A model generated the notes under the pieces. That model was not told where the DNA came from. It worked only from the letters and a program-made list of their open reading frames with translations, and searched no databases. A DNA stretch of 64,000 nucleotides from Hymenobacter cellulosivorans (GTDB lineage Bacteria > Bacteroidota > Bacteroidia > Cytophagales > Hymenobacteraceae). The DNA is taken from positions 3,290,501 through 3,354,500 of the forward strand of contig NZ_CP095049.1 of assembly GCF_022919135.1 (NCBI RefSeq), read 5' to 3'. Both the position numbers and the translations under genes were made by a program. Positions 33,745 to 42,783 of the stretch are shown in pieces (within the stretch, counting starts at the first letter, position 1; each line of letters opens with the position of its first letter).

Positions 33745-35184
33745 CTAGCGGCCAGCCGACCCGGCCGCAGCGGGAGCCACGTCCTGGTTTTTGGTTAAGC
33801 GGTAGGCTACCAATCCGTTAAAAATCCAGTAGATGGTTGAGTACTGGTTGGGCTCCAGATACGATACCCGGTTCTGGTTATCGTAGTGAATGTGGCCGAC
33901 GGTCATCAGGTCCTCGTAGGTGCCGCCGCCCATAAGCCGGGCATCCGCCGAAACCGTGAAACGCCCGCGGCGGAAACCGGTTTCCAGGTAAGGCAGGCTG
34001 AAGCCGGTATTTTTGTTCACCGTAATGCCCGGCATAGTACCCGTTTGGGGTAAGGTAGCGCCGGCAAACTGGCGGGGCTGCCCGGTGCCGTAGCGCAAGC
34101 TCGACTCGGTAACGTTAAACCGGTCGAAGCCCAAGCCACTGCCCAGAAAAAGCTGCTGGCGAACCCCCAGTGGCACAAAATAGCGCACCCCGACCCGGAT
34201 GGAGGTGATGGTGCCTTTCCACTTGTACTCAGCCGCGGGCACGTTGCCGCGGGCCGCCAGCGAGCCGCTTTGGCCCAGGGTGCTCAGGCTCAGGTCGGCG
34301 TGCAGAGCCAGCTTACGCTTGGGCATAAGCACATCGGCGTATATGCCGCCGACGGGACGGATGCCGCGGGCAATATCAACCCCGTCAAAGGAAGGAGCCT
34401 CCGCGTACTCAGTCGAGCTACCGTACTCAATCGAGCTACTATAGGCGTCTAGGCGCATCGTCTGAATTTGTGCGCCCGCCAGTAGCCCGGCATTCACCGT
34501 CATGCCGCGGGCGGGCTTGGCGGTAGCCACAAAGCTCTTTCCCGCCTGCCCGGTGCTGGAGCAGCTTTGGTTGTAGGCCTGAACCACGGCCGCCAGGTCA
34601 GCGGGTGTGTACTGGGCTTTGGCCACCTGCTGCACGGCGGCGGGGCAGTCGCCGAAATACTGTTGAAGCTGAATCCGGTACCGGTTGCCATCCACAATTA
34701 CCCGTCGGCCCTGCTTGTCCTGGTCGATGTATTTGCGCTCAGTCAGTTCAAGGTAGCCCTGGTTTTCGCGGCGCACGAAAAAATGAACGATGCCCGGAAT
34801 GACGTAGCGCAGCAGAGGAGCCGGCCCGTCTACCAGGACTTCGGCGAAAACTGTTTCGGGCTGCTGGGTGGAGGCTACAAAGCGCTGCAGAAACTGGGTG
34901 CGGGTTTCGGCCGAGCGGTCGATGGGCAGGGTTTCGGTGCGGAAATAACGGCCCGTGGCGAGCTGGAAGGAGCGGAGCTGAGCGGGGGAGTAGCTGGTAA
35001 TAGCTGCGTCGGCGGTGGGCCGGAACCGCACGGAGGAAGGGTTTGCTTCCCAGAAGGCATTCTCGATTTCTCCCCGTACCGTATCCCCGGCGGTGGTAAC
35101 CAACAGGCCCGGCTCGAAGACCTGGGCCGTAGCGGTAAGGCAGCTTAAAATAGAAGCAGCGGCAATAAGTAAAGGTAGGCGCAT
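33745..35184 (-). CDS. Outer-membrane beta-barrel protein, unknown function
   Basis: The 479-residue product has a signal peptide (MRLPLLIAAASILSCLTATA, cut before QVF). The first half contains TTAGDTVRGEIENAFWEANP, SPAQLRSFQLATGRYFRTET and ILSC-free mixed sequence, a domain found in uncharacterised Bacteroidota exported proteins. From about residue 240 alternating strands (VNAGLLAGAQIQTMRL, VRYFVPLGVRQQLFLGSGLG, GRFTVSADARLMGGG) indicate a PorT/OMP_b-brl-type barrel. Function is not known; location in the outer membrane is inferred. Confidence 0.78.
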   Translation of the reverse strand: MRLPLLIAAASILSCLTATAQVFEPGLLVTTAGDTVRGEIENAFWEANPSSVRFRPTADAAITSYSPAQLRSFQLATGRYFRTETLPIDRSAETRTQFLQRFVASTQQPETVFAEVLVDGPAPLLRYVIPGIVHFFVRRENQGYLELTERKYIDQDKQGRRVIVDGNRYRIQLQQYFGDCPAAVQQVAKAQYTPADLAAVVQAYNQSCSSTGQAGKSFVATAKPARGMTVNAGLLAGAQIQTMRLDAYSSSIEYGSSTEYAEAPSFDGVDIARGIRPVGGIYADVLMPKRKLALHADLSLSTLGQSGSLAARGNVPAAEYKWKGTITSIRVGVRYFVPLGVRQQLFLGSGLGFDRFNVTESSLRYGTGQPRQFAGATLPQTGTMPGITVNKNTGFSLPYLETGFRRGRFTVSADARLMGGGTYEDLMTVGHIHYDNQNRVSYLEPNQYSTIYWIFNGLVAYRLTKNQDVAPAAAGSAGR

Positions 35185-35327
35185 TATAGGGCTAAGTTAA
35201 ATTAGATGAGCCTGCAAATACGGCATTAAACCAGGGAAGAAAAAATACCCGGCAGCCAACAAATTGCCCGTATGGCGGGTACTATCCTCTCCAAGCTTTT
35301 GCCACACATTCAGCGTCTTTATTCCGT

Positions 35328-36065
35328 ATGAACTTAGCTAACAACACCGTTTTGATTACCGGGGGCGCCTCCGGCATTGGCCTGGCTCTGGCCGAGCGTT
35401 TCGTGAAGGCCGGCAGCCAGGTTATTGTAGTGGGGCGCCGCGAAGACAAGCTCCGTGAAGCCCAGGCGCAGCTGCCCAGCCTGCACACGCGGGTATGCGA
35501 CGTGGCCTCGGCCGCCGACCGGCAGGAGCTGCTGCGCTGGGTGCAAACCGAGTTTGCTCAGGTCAACGTGTTGGTTAACAATGCCGGCATCCAGAACCGC
35601 CTGCAGTTGGCCACTGATACCGAGGACTGGGAAACGCGTCGGCAGGAACTCGTCATCAACCTCGAGGCCCCGATTCATTTGGCTATGCTCTTTATTCCGC
35701 ATTTGCAGCAGCAGCCCAACCCGGCCATCATCAACGTGACGTCGGGTTTGTCGTTTGCGCCAGCCGCGTTTGCGCCCATTTACAGTGCTACCAAGGCTGC
35801 GCTACACTCGTTTACCCTGTCGTTGCGTCACCAGCTGGCCGCCACGCCCATCAAGGTGCTCGAAATCGTGCCGCCGGCCGTGAATACCGACCTGGGTGGG
35901 GCCGGTCTGCACACCTTTGGCGTGCCCGTCGATGCCTTTGCCGACTCGATTATGGAGCGCCTGGCTAACGGCGAAGAGGAAGTGGGCTACGGTACCTCGG
36001 AAGAAATCCGGAAGGCGGTTCGCGAAGCAACAGAGGCCCGGTTCCAATTGATGAACAACCGGTAA
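35328..36065 (+). CDS. Short-chain dehydrogenase/reductase (DltE-like)
   Basis: The 245-residue protein has all classical SDR marks: cofactor loop LITGGASGIGLALAERFV (about 9-26), NADP-selective VGRREDKL, CDVAS for the adenine ring, NVLVNNAGIQNRLQ, catalytic Ser in INVTSGLSFAPAAFAP, and YSATKAALHSFTLSL with Tyr and Lys. The layout is like DltE of the D-alanylation locus, although no other dlt gene is here, so the substrate is unknown. A terminator hairpin follows at 36154. Confidence 0.92.
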   Translation: MNLANNTVLITGGASGIGLALAERFVKAGSQVIVVGRREDKLREAQAQLPSLHTRVCDVASAADRQELLRWVQTEFAQVNVLVNNAGIQNRLQLATDTEDWETRRQELVINLEAPIHLAMLFIPHLQQQPNPAIINVTSGLSFAPAAFAPIYSATKAALHSFTLSLRHQLAATPIKVLEIVPPAVNTDLGGAGLHTFGVPVDAFADSIMERLANGEEEVGYGTSEEIRKAVREATEARFQLMNNR

Positions 36066-36153
36066 GGTTTAGCATACTGAGTGTTCCGTGCAGGAAAGAT
36101 GTGACGAAAGGCCGGCCTCTGCCTACGACCTGATAAATGTCTTTCAACGCACA

Positions 36154-36189
36154 AAAGCCCTTTGCCGCGCTGGTGGTAAAGGGCTTTGT
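36154..36189 (+). terminator. Terminator after the SDR gene
   Basis: AAAAGCCCTTT (36154-36164) pairs with AAAGGGCTTT (36179-36188) across a GC-rich loop; T-run is short. It lies 90 bp after the SDR stop and could also serve the opposite TonB receptor gene ending at 36274. Confidence 0.6.
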
Positions 36190-36273
36190 CACGTTGGTAA
36201 TAGCCGTATCGGGGTGAAGGAGGAAGGCTTTTCGGCTGCGCCTCAGAACGACAGATTTGTCGGATAAAGAAGC

Positions 36274-39057
36274 CTATTTCACATTCACCAGCACGCCTAG
36301 AAATCCCAGGCGGCCGATTTGCGGCCCCCCGACAATCTGGATGTTGTTCGTGTCGAAGAGGTTGGACACGCCCGCCTGGAAGGTGGTCGAAAGCTTGGGC
36401 AGGGTGTAGCCCAGGTAAGCGTCGGTGGAGCTATAGTCGCGCACGGTGCCCGAGGCAAAGGGCAGTTCCTGGCGGTGCCCCTGGGCCCAGCGGTAATTCA
36501 GGGAGTAAGTCAGGTTCGGAACCACAGTGCCGGTAGCGGCCAGGTTGAATTTGTGCTTGGGCGTGTTGAAGAATGTTTGAAAATCGTTGGGCAGGTTGCT
36601 GCGGTCTAGCACGTTAAGTGAGTAGTTGCCGCTCAGGCTCACGGCCTTGTGCAGGTGGTAAGCCAGGCCCAGCGTGGCGCCCTGGGTGCGGACCTGCTGG
36701 TCGTGGTTGTACCAGCTAAAGATGAAGCGCGTGGGCTTGGTTCGGTCGGAAAGAGTAGGCAGGCCTTCGTCGAGCTGCTGCTGGGTGGGGCGGGAGCCGT
36801 CCACGTTGCCGGCAAAGGTTTTGGCGCCCACGAAGTCGGTGTAGAGGCTGCGGAAGTAGCTCACGTCGGCGTACAGCTTGGGTAAAATCATGCCTTTGTA
36901 ACCTATTTCCACGGTCTGGGCGTGTTCCAGTGTCAGCTTGGGCAGCGTGATTGCGAAGGCCGACAGCGGAACCCCGGGCGTGCCGTAGGGCCGGCCGGCC
37001 GCATCGGTGAAGCCGTAGCCCTGGAAACCCCGCCCAATGTTGCCCAGCACGATAAACGTAGTCACATCCGACTGCCCGTACTGCTCCAGCTGGGAGGGGC
37101 TGCGGTAAGCGGCCGAGTAGCTGCCGCGGAAGTTGTGACGCTGGTCGGGCCCGAAGGAATACACGACCGAAGCGCGGGGCGACAATGCCGGGGAGAAGTT
37201 CTGGAAGTAATCCACACGGCCGGCCAACGCTAGCTTGAGGTGGTCGTGCAGCACGGTTTGGGTAAGCTGGGAGTAGGCCCCAAACTCGTAGTTGCGGATG
37301 CGCTGCCCGTCGGTGTCCGAGAACAACTTGCCGCCCGAGCCCAGGCGGTATTCGCGGTACGCCCCGCCCACAATCAGGTCGGTGCCAAAATCCGACACCT
37401 GGAAACTGCGCTGGGCGCTGATGTCGTTCAGAAACGAGTTGAAGTTCTGCTGGGCGCCGCGGCCGGGTACGTCGTTGGCAATAATCTGGCGGCGCAACTC
37501 GCTAAAGCGTGGGTCAGAAGCCTGCAGCTGGGTAGCATTGGCGGCCTGCCGGGCCCGAGCCTGGGCCTGCTCCGGTGTCACGGAAGGCTGCTGAATGGCT
37601 TGCTTGTAGGCCGCGTTATAGGTCGTGAAATACAGCTGGGCGTAGCTCATGGACCCGTACGGCGTGTTTACCGGGGCCGGGGAGTTCAGCAGTAGAGCGC
37701 CGAGCTGAGTAAACTCGTAGCTGTTGCCGGTGAAGTCCTCGGTGGAATAGGCCCGGATAAAGCCCTTGGCGCTTTTCAGCTCGGCCCGGTACTGGTTCGT
37801 ACCCAGGTCCTTGATGCGGAAGCGGCTGATATTCTGATACGTGGACGTGCCGGTGGCGTACTTGGCCTCCAGCGTCAGTTGCAGGTCATCCTTAATCAGG
37901 TACGACAACGCGCCCTGTACCCGGTAGGACTTGGTTTTCTGGTCGGGGCCAATGAGTTCCTGCTCCGTGAAGCCGGGCATGTACACCGTCTTGCCGTACA
38001 AGTCGGGGTGAGTGCCGCCCGGCATTTGCTGGCGCGGGTCGGGGGTATACTGAAAGTTGAGCTCGCCGTAGCTGCTGACGGCATCGTAGCCCAGGGGGGA
38101 GTCGGCCGCGTTGGTCGAGAAGCTGGCCGCCGCGCGGTTGTCGGCAATCCAGTCGTTGGCCTGGAAGGCACTGGCGTTGAGCTTCAGGGCCCACTTGTCG
38201 CCCAGCTTGTGGGCGTAGCGCACTTGCCCGTCGAGCAGGCGGCGCTGCCCGCCGCGCAGGCGCACGCTCAGCCCCTCGTAGACAAACGGGTCCTTGCTGT
38301 TGAACAGGACCACCCCGCTCAAGGCATTGGCCCCGTACAACGCCGAGGCCGGGCCGTGGATGAGCTCGATGCTTTCCATGTCCAGCTCGGGTATGCCCAC
38401 CAGGTTGCCCGGGCTCAGGTTCAGGCTCGGCAGGGCCGTGTCCATGTAGTCCACCAGCTGGATGACACGTTCACTCTTGGCCGTGTTGAAGCCGCGGGTG
38501 CTGACGCTGGTAAACAGCATCGAGGCCGAGTTCACGTCTACTCCGGGCAGCTGGCCCAGCCCGGCCAGCACCTCCGGCGTGCTGAGCCGCTCAATCTGCC
38601 GGCTCGTAACTTTATCGATGGTCACGGACGTGCGCAGGATGTTTTCCTCTACTCGTGAGGCCGATACCACCGTAGCACTCACCGCCGCCGGACTCGGGAC
38701 CAGGTCAATCAGTAGTTCATGGTCGGCTTCGGCCAGGGTAATTTCCTTTGATTCGTAGCCTACAAAAGACACAACCAGCGTCACGGGCCCCTTGTCGAGG
38801 GCCAGCTTCATGTGAAACTGCCCTAGCTGATTGGTGCTGGTACCGATAAACGAACCTTTGATAAAAACGGTAGCCCCAGGCAGTACTTCCCCGTCTTCGC
38901 CGCGCACAGTTCCTCCTACGGTTTCTTCGGATGCCAGGTAATTAATTGGATGTTTCGAAGAAGCACTGGCAATACTAGACCTACTCGAAAGTGCCGCCGC
39001 AGCCGGTGCCGCGCCGGCCAGCAGCGCCGCGGTGAAGAGAAAACAAAACTGTTGCAT
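36274..39057 (-). CDS. TonB-dependent outer-membrane receptor
   Basis: The 927-residue protein has a signal peptide (MQQFCFLFTAALLAGAAPAA). A CarboxypepD_reg-like domain follows (VGGTVRGEDGEVLPGATVFI, LVVSFVGYESKEITL; about 45-130). Next is a plug with VVSASRVEENILRTSVTIDK, ERVIQLVDYMDTALPSL and IELIHGPASALYGANALSGV (about 130-265). A 22-strand-type barrel follows, ending in LGFLGVLVNVK. No SusD partner follows, so it is more like a siderophore or metal receptor than a glycan receptor. The ligand is unknown. The barrel includes a Gln-rich insert with QAQARARQAANATQLQASDP. Confidence 0.93.
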   Translation of the reverse strand: MQQFCFLFTAALLAGAAPAAAALSSRSSIASASSKHPINYLASEETVGGTVRGEDGEVLPGATVFIKGSFIGTSTNQLGQFHMKLALDKGPVTLVVSFVGYESKEITLAEADHELLIDLVPSPAAVSATVVSASRVEENILRTSVTIDKVTSRQIERLSTPEVLAGLGQLPGVDVNSASMLFTSVSTRGFNTAKSERVIQLVDYMDTALPSLNLSPGNLVGIPELDMESIELIHGPASALYGANALSGVVLFNSKDPFVYEGLSVRLRGGQRRLLDGQVRYAHKLGDKWALKLNASAFQANDWIADNRAAASFSTNAADSPLGYDAVSSYGELNFQYTPDPRQQMPGGTHPDLYGKTVYMPGFTEQELIGPDQKTKSYRVQGALSYLIKDDLQLTLEAKYATGTSTYQNISRFRIKDLGTNQYRAELKSAKGFIRAYSTEDFTGNSYEFTQLGALLLNSPAPVNTPYGSMSYAQLYFTTYNAAYKQAIQQPSVTPEQAQARARQAANATQLQASDPRFSELRRQIIANDVPGRGAQQNFNSFLNDISAQRSFQVSDFGTDLIVGGAYREYRLGSGGKLFSDTDGQRIRNYEFGAYSQLTQTVLHDHLKLALAGRVDYFQNFSPALSPRASVVYSFGPDQRHNFRGSYSAAYRSPSQLEQYGQSDVTTFIVLGNIGRGFQGYGFTDAAGRPYGTPGVPLSAFAITLPKLTLEHAQTVEIGYKGMILPKLYADVSYFRSLYTDFVGAKTFAGNVDGSRPTQQQLDEGLPTLSDRTKPTRFIFSWYNHDQQVRTQGATLGLAYHLHKAVSLSGNYSLNVLDRSNLPNDFQTFFNTPKHKFNLAATGTVVPNLTYSLNYRWAQGHRQELPFASGTVRDYSSTDAYLGYTLPKLSTTFQAGVSNLFDTNNIQIVGGPQIGRLGFLGVLVNVK

Positions 39058-39273
39058 GCACGGGGCGTGGTCGTTCGAGGGCGGGTAATATCAAATCTAC
39101 TGCAGATTTTTAGAATCCCAAAGCTACACTGTAGAGTATAGCGCTGCCGTAGTATTCGATGAACCTCTCGCGCCGGGCACCAAACCGCGCTTTCGCCCCA
39201 CCGACCGGAAGGGTAGGGCGAAAAAGAAAGAATAGAATAAAATGAATATTTGGCTAAGGGTCTAGCTATTCGG

Positions 39274-39786
39274 CTACGCCTGAAACGGGAAGTGTTGCAG
39301 CGCCTCCCACGGCCCGTTGCGGTAGGCCCACAGCTGCAGCCCCGTGCCAGTGGCCGCAAAGGGCTCGAAGGAGGCACTGAGCTGCTGGTGCAGGCTGCGG
39401 GCCACTTCCGGGCGCACTTTGTTTTGAATGGTCACGTGGGGGCGCCGCTTCTGCCGGTCCTGGGGCGTAAGCCAAGGCCACCACTCCTGCTGTAAGTCGC
39501 GGTGCAGCTGCTCCACGGCCTCACTCCCGACGCGGTAAGCCACACCCTGGCCCAGAAACTGCAGGCCCGCTACCTGCAGCGGCAGTGGGGCCAGGCGCCG
39601 GACATATTCGCTTAACACCGCGGCAATGGCCGGCTGCTCGGCGCCGGGCAGGTGGTGAAACAAGGTGAGGTGGGCGTCGAGGTAGTTGCGCTCGGGCGGA
39701 AAGTGCTGGCGGCGCAACGCGTTGAAAAAACCGGCCGTTGCCTCGTCTAGGGCCAGGGTCAGAATGAGCGGGGGCGACGTATCCAT
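39274..39786 (-). CDS. 2'-5' RNA ligase family protein
   Basis: The 170-residue product has two HxT-type motifs, HLTLFHHLPG (about 40-49) and HVTIQNKV (about 115-122), which place two histidines in the active site of the LigT/2H phosphoesterase superfamily. The start MDTSPPLILTLALDEATAGF is typical. It probably hydrolyses or ligates 2',5'- or cyclic phosphodiester bonds; the real substrate is not known. It follows the nicotinamidase gene at a distance of three bases on the same strand, so the two genes form an operon. Confidence 0.9.
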   Translation of the reverse strand: MDTSPPLILTLALDEATAGFFNALRRQHFPPERNYLDAHLTLFHHLPGAEQPAIAAVLSEYVRRLAPLPLQVAGLQFLGQGVAYRVGSEAVEQLHRDLQQEWWPWLTPQDRQKRRPHVTIQNKVRPEVARSLHQQLSASFEPFAATGTGLQLWAYRNGPWEALQHFPFQA

Positions 39787-39789
39787 GCC

Positions 39790-40407
39790 TTAGCCCTGGC
39801 CGAGCAGGTCCCGGCTCTGGATGATGTGGCCGCCCAGCTGCTGCAGGTCGGCCTTGGCCTGGGCAAAGCCCTCCGCCGAAATCGGGCGGGTGGCATCCTC
39901 AATCAGGAAGGTTTCGAAGCCTTCCTGCAGGGCATCCTTAGCCGTGAAATACACACAGTAGTCGGCAGCAAGCCCGGCCACGTACACCTGCCGGATGCCT
40001 TTGCCGCGCAGGTAGTCGGCTAGGCCCGTGGCCTTGCGGTGGCCGTTGTCGAAAAAGCCGCTGTAACTGTCGATTTCCGGGTCGGTGCCTTTGCGGAAGA
40101 TGGCCTCCACGCGGTTAGCGTCCACAGCTGTAGCCAGCTCGGCACCGGACGTACCTTGCACGCAATGTACCGGCCAGAGCACCTGGGGCAGGCCGTGCAG
40201 ATCAATCTGCTCGAACGGCTGGTGGCCAGCGTGGTTGGCGGCAAAGCTTTTGTGGGTGGCTGGGTGCCAATCCTGAGTAGCGACTACTAGGTCAAAATGG
40301 GGCTGCAAAGCGTTAGCCAGCGGAATTACCGCGTCGCCTTCAGGTACGGCCAACGAGCCGCCGGGCAAAAAATCGGGTTGAATGTCAATCAGCAACAGTG
40401 CTTTCAT
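39790..40407 (-). CDS. pncA: Nicotinamidase/pyrazinamidase
   Basis: The 205-residue protein starts MKALLLIDIQPDFLPGGSLA with the catalytic Asp (IDIQPDF). The metal site lies in ATQDWHPATHKSFAANH (about 46-62). The nucleophilic Cys is in AGLAADYCVYFTAKDAL (about 149). It hydrolyses nicotinamide to nicotinate for the Preiss-Handler NAD salvage route, and would also cleave pyrazinamide. It is the first gene of a likely two-gene operon with the 2'-5' RNA ligase-like gene. Confidence 0.95.
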   Translation of the reverse strand: MKALLLIDIQPDFLPGGSLAVPEGDAVIPLANALQPHFDLVVATQDWHPATHKSFAANHAGHQPFEQIDLHGLPQVLWPVHCVQGTSGAELATAVDANRVEAIFRKGTDPEIDSYSGFFDNGHRKATGLADYLRGKGIRQVYVAGLAADYCVYFTAKDALQEGFETFLIEDATRPISAEGFAQAKADLQQLGGHIIQSRDLLGQG

Positions 40408-40447
40408 GCGAAGAGGAGTAAGGAACCCAGCCGTTGGCTGCGCAAGG

Positions 40448-41302
40448 CTACGGCTTGGGTGGGGCAGTAGGAGTAAGAACTTCGGCCACTAAACGCCAGC
40501 GGCCCGCTTCCTGTTGCCAGACGTGCAGGTAACCGCCCTGGTCGGTGGAGTTCTGGACGCCAAGGTACGTACCGTAGGTGTAACCCAGGTCGTGGGCCCG
40601 GGCCAGGTGGCTGCCCTGGGGCGTGAAGCGCCGAGGCAGCTCGGCGGCCACCTGGGCAGCCACGGCGGCCGGCGAAGTCAGGGGCGGCGTATTTTTGCGT
40701 AGCAGTCGGGCCTGCGGGCTGAGCCAGGCCGCGTAACCCGAACCGGGGCCCCGGGCTGCAATGGCCGCGTTCAGCTCCTGGTCGAGGCCTGGGAGCTGGA
40801 TGCGGGAGGTTTTGGTCAGGCGGGTTTGGGCAATGGGGCGGGCAACGACGTTGGCGGGCGGCTCGGGCGCAGCCGGCTGCGGGTGCGACACGCCCACATC
40901 CAGCAGAAACTTCCAGCTGCCATCGGTTTGCCGGCCCCAAAGCGTGAAAAACTGCCCGTACGCCACGCGTTTACCATCCGGCTGCTCAATCAGCCAGGGT
41001 CCGGTGGTGTAGCCCAGGTCGGCGGAGCCAGACAGGCTGGCAAAGGCCGGGCCCCAGATAAGCTTGGGCGCGTTGGGTTGCTCCGCACGTTTTTGCCACG
41101 AGGGCTTGGCTAGCTCGGGCCGGCCGTTGGCAAACATAATGGCTGAATCGGCCATATTGGCCAGGAAAGCCTGCTTGGTCGAGGTTTGGACGGCCGCCCG
41201 GGCAAAGTCCCGCTCGGCGCTAATCAAGCCTGCGGAGCCTTGCTGAGCCTGCAGGTGCAGGGGAGCGAGGAATAGAAAAGCGAGATACAACCAGTTTTTC
41301 AT
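40448..41302 (-). CDS. Exported protein with two NTF2-like (DUF4440-type) domains
   Basis: From the ATG at 41302 the 284-residue product has a signal peptide MKNWLYLAFLFLAPLHLQAQ. The first domain begins ISAERDFARAAVQTSTKQAF and includes GYTTGPWLIEQPDGKRVAYG followed by WKFLLDVG. The second begins ELNAAIAARGPGSGYAAWLS and includes LGYTYGTYLGVQ and WRLVAEVL. Both follow the NTF2-like order (E..F......G...A, D.GYT.G.y, W.....DG.W+....). Such exported proteins bind small molecules or have no known activity. The open frame runs to 41431 but the signal peptide sets the start. Confidence 0.85.
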   Translation of the reverse strand: MKNWLYLAFLFLAPLHLQAQQGSAGLISAERDFARAAVQTSTKQAFLANMADSAIMFANGRPELAKPSWQKRAEQPNAPKLIWGPAFASLSGSADLGYTTGPWLIEQPDGKRVAYGQFFTLWGRQTDGSWKFLLDVGVSHPQPAAPEPPANVVARPIAQTRLTKTSRIQLPGLDQELNAAIAARGPGSGYAAWLSPQARLLRKNTPPLTSPAAVAAQVAAELPRRFTPQGSHLARAHDLGYTYGTYLGVQNSTDQGGYLHVWQQEAGRWRLVAEVLTPTAPPKP

Positions 41303-41533
41303 AAGCGTGGAGGTTGGCAATAAAAGGAAAACCAGGGTCTTGCCGAGGGCTGCTCTACCAAGGACGGCTGCCACCTGCCCAACCGCTGCCTGACCCGGGT
41401 GAAAATGTAGCCGGAAAAGGTATTTGTGCACTTAAACAACTGAATTTCAAGGCGTAAAATTACTGTCTATTAATGCTGAAATGGACTTAAAAAGGCCGTT
41501 GCGCTGTTTTACCAGCATCACCAGCTACCTGAC

Positions 41534-42658
41534 TTGATGCTCGAAACCGGCGCCGTTATCCAGCTTTCCGATACCCTGCTCACCGACCAGCCTATCCCGG
41601 TCCTGCAACCCCGCACGCACTCGGCTAAGCTGTGGCTGCCCAAGCGCGTGCTTTTCACCCCTGACGCCCTGCAGGAGCCTTTCGGCCAGCAGATGTATGA
41701 GCGGGCTCAGGCCCACAACCTCGATATCGAGCTGCTCAAAAGCAACCGCCTCACCGGCCTGCGCGGTGCCGACGTGCGCGAAACCTACCGCAACGCCAAA
41801 AACACTCTGGCCGTGGTGTGCGCCCCGCCCGGTGCCCTGAAGCTACAGCCCACTCCGCCCTCGGCCGACTGGCAGATGAACTTGGCCGAAGGCTGCCCCG
41901 CCCACTGCCAGTACTGCTACCTGGCCGGTAGCCTGCAGGGGCCGCCAGTGGTGCGGGCCTACGCCAACCTGCCCAAGTTGCTGGAAGCTACAGCCAGCTA
42001 CGAGCAGGCCGGGCGGCAGACCTCCTTCGAGGTGAGCTGCTACACCGACGTGCTTGGCATCGAGCACCTGACGGGCAGCCTGGCCGAGTGCATCCGTTAT
42101 TACGGCACCCGCGAAGGAGCCCAGTTGCGGTTTGTAAGCAAGTATGACCAGGTTAGCTCCCTGCTGAACTTGCCGCACAACGGCCACACCCGGGCCCGGT
42201 TTAGCCTGAATGCCGAGCCCATTGCGCGCCGCCTGGAAGGCGGGACGGCCTCGGTGGAAGCTCGGTTGCAAGCCTTGCGGCAGCTGGCTTTACCCCGGGA
42301 GCAGGGCGGGGGCGGCTACCCGGTTGGCGTGGTGCTGGCCCCTATTATGCCCATTCCCGAGTGGCGGGAGCACTACACCGCTTTGCTCGACCGGCTGGCC
42401 GCCACCCTCGACTTTCCCTGCGACCTGACCGTGGAAATGATTAGCCACCGCTTTACGCCCGGCTCCAAAGACGTGCTGCTGCAGTGGTACCCCAATACCA
42501 GCCTGGACCTGGAGGAAGCCGGCCGGGCCGTAAAGCGCAATAAGTTTGGGGGCACCAAGTACGTGTACCAGCCCGAGGATATGCGCACGCTCAAGCAGTT
42601 CTTCTTCACCGAGTGGCAGCGCCGCTTCCCCTGGGCTCCCATTCAGTACTGGACGTAA
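41534..42658 (+). CDS. SPL-family radical SAM protein (spore photoproduct lyase-like)
   Basis: The 374-residue protein carries the radical SAM cluster motif CPAHCQYCYLAG (about residues 121-130, spacing C-x3-C-x2-C), followed by RAYANLPKLLEATASYEQ, FEVSCYTDVLGIEHLTGSLA and CDLTVEMISHRFTPGSKDVL near the end. This order matches the SplB family, which in spore formers repairs the thymine spore photoproduct. The organism type does not form spores, so a different DNA-repair or nucleotide reaction is likely. A good terminator follows at 42696. Confidence 0.9.
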   Translation: MMLETGAVIQLSDTLLTDQPIPVLQPRTHSAKLWLPKRVLFTPDALQEPFGQQMYERAQAHNLDIELLKSNRLTGLRGADVRETYRNAKNTLAVVCAPPGALKLQPTPPSADWQMNLAEGCPAHCQYCYLAGSLQGPPVVRAYANLPKLLEATASYEQAGRQTSFEVSCYTDVLGIEHLTGSLAECIRYYGTREGAQLRFVSKYDQVSSLLNLPHNGHTRARFSLNAEPIARRLEGGTASVEARLQALRQLALPREQGGGGYPVGVVLAPIMPIPEWREHYTALLDRLAATLDFPCDLTVEMISHRFTPGSKDVLLQWYPNTSLDLEEAGRAVKRNKFGGTKYVYQPEDMRTLKQFFFTEWQRRFPWAPIQYWT

Positions 42659-42695
42659 GCCGCTGACTGATACGTGTGTCAACTTGCCCGGTTTG

Positions 42696-42731
42696 AAAAG
42701 GATACGCCAACCACTGGCGTATCCTTTTTTT
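42696..42731 (+). terminator. Rho-independent terminator after the SPL gene
   Basis: GATACGCCA (42701-42709) pairs with TGGCGTATC (42715-42723), preceded by AAAAG and followed by CTTTTTTT. It lies 40 bp after the stop and 50 bp before the hutI start. Confidence 0.88.
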
Positions 42732-42783
42732 ATATGAGTAGTTTGGGGCCGCGGCCCGTTTCCACCCCGGGCGCCCGTACTGC

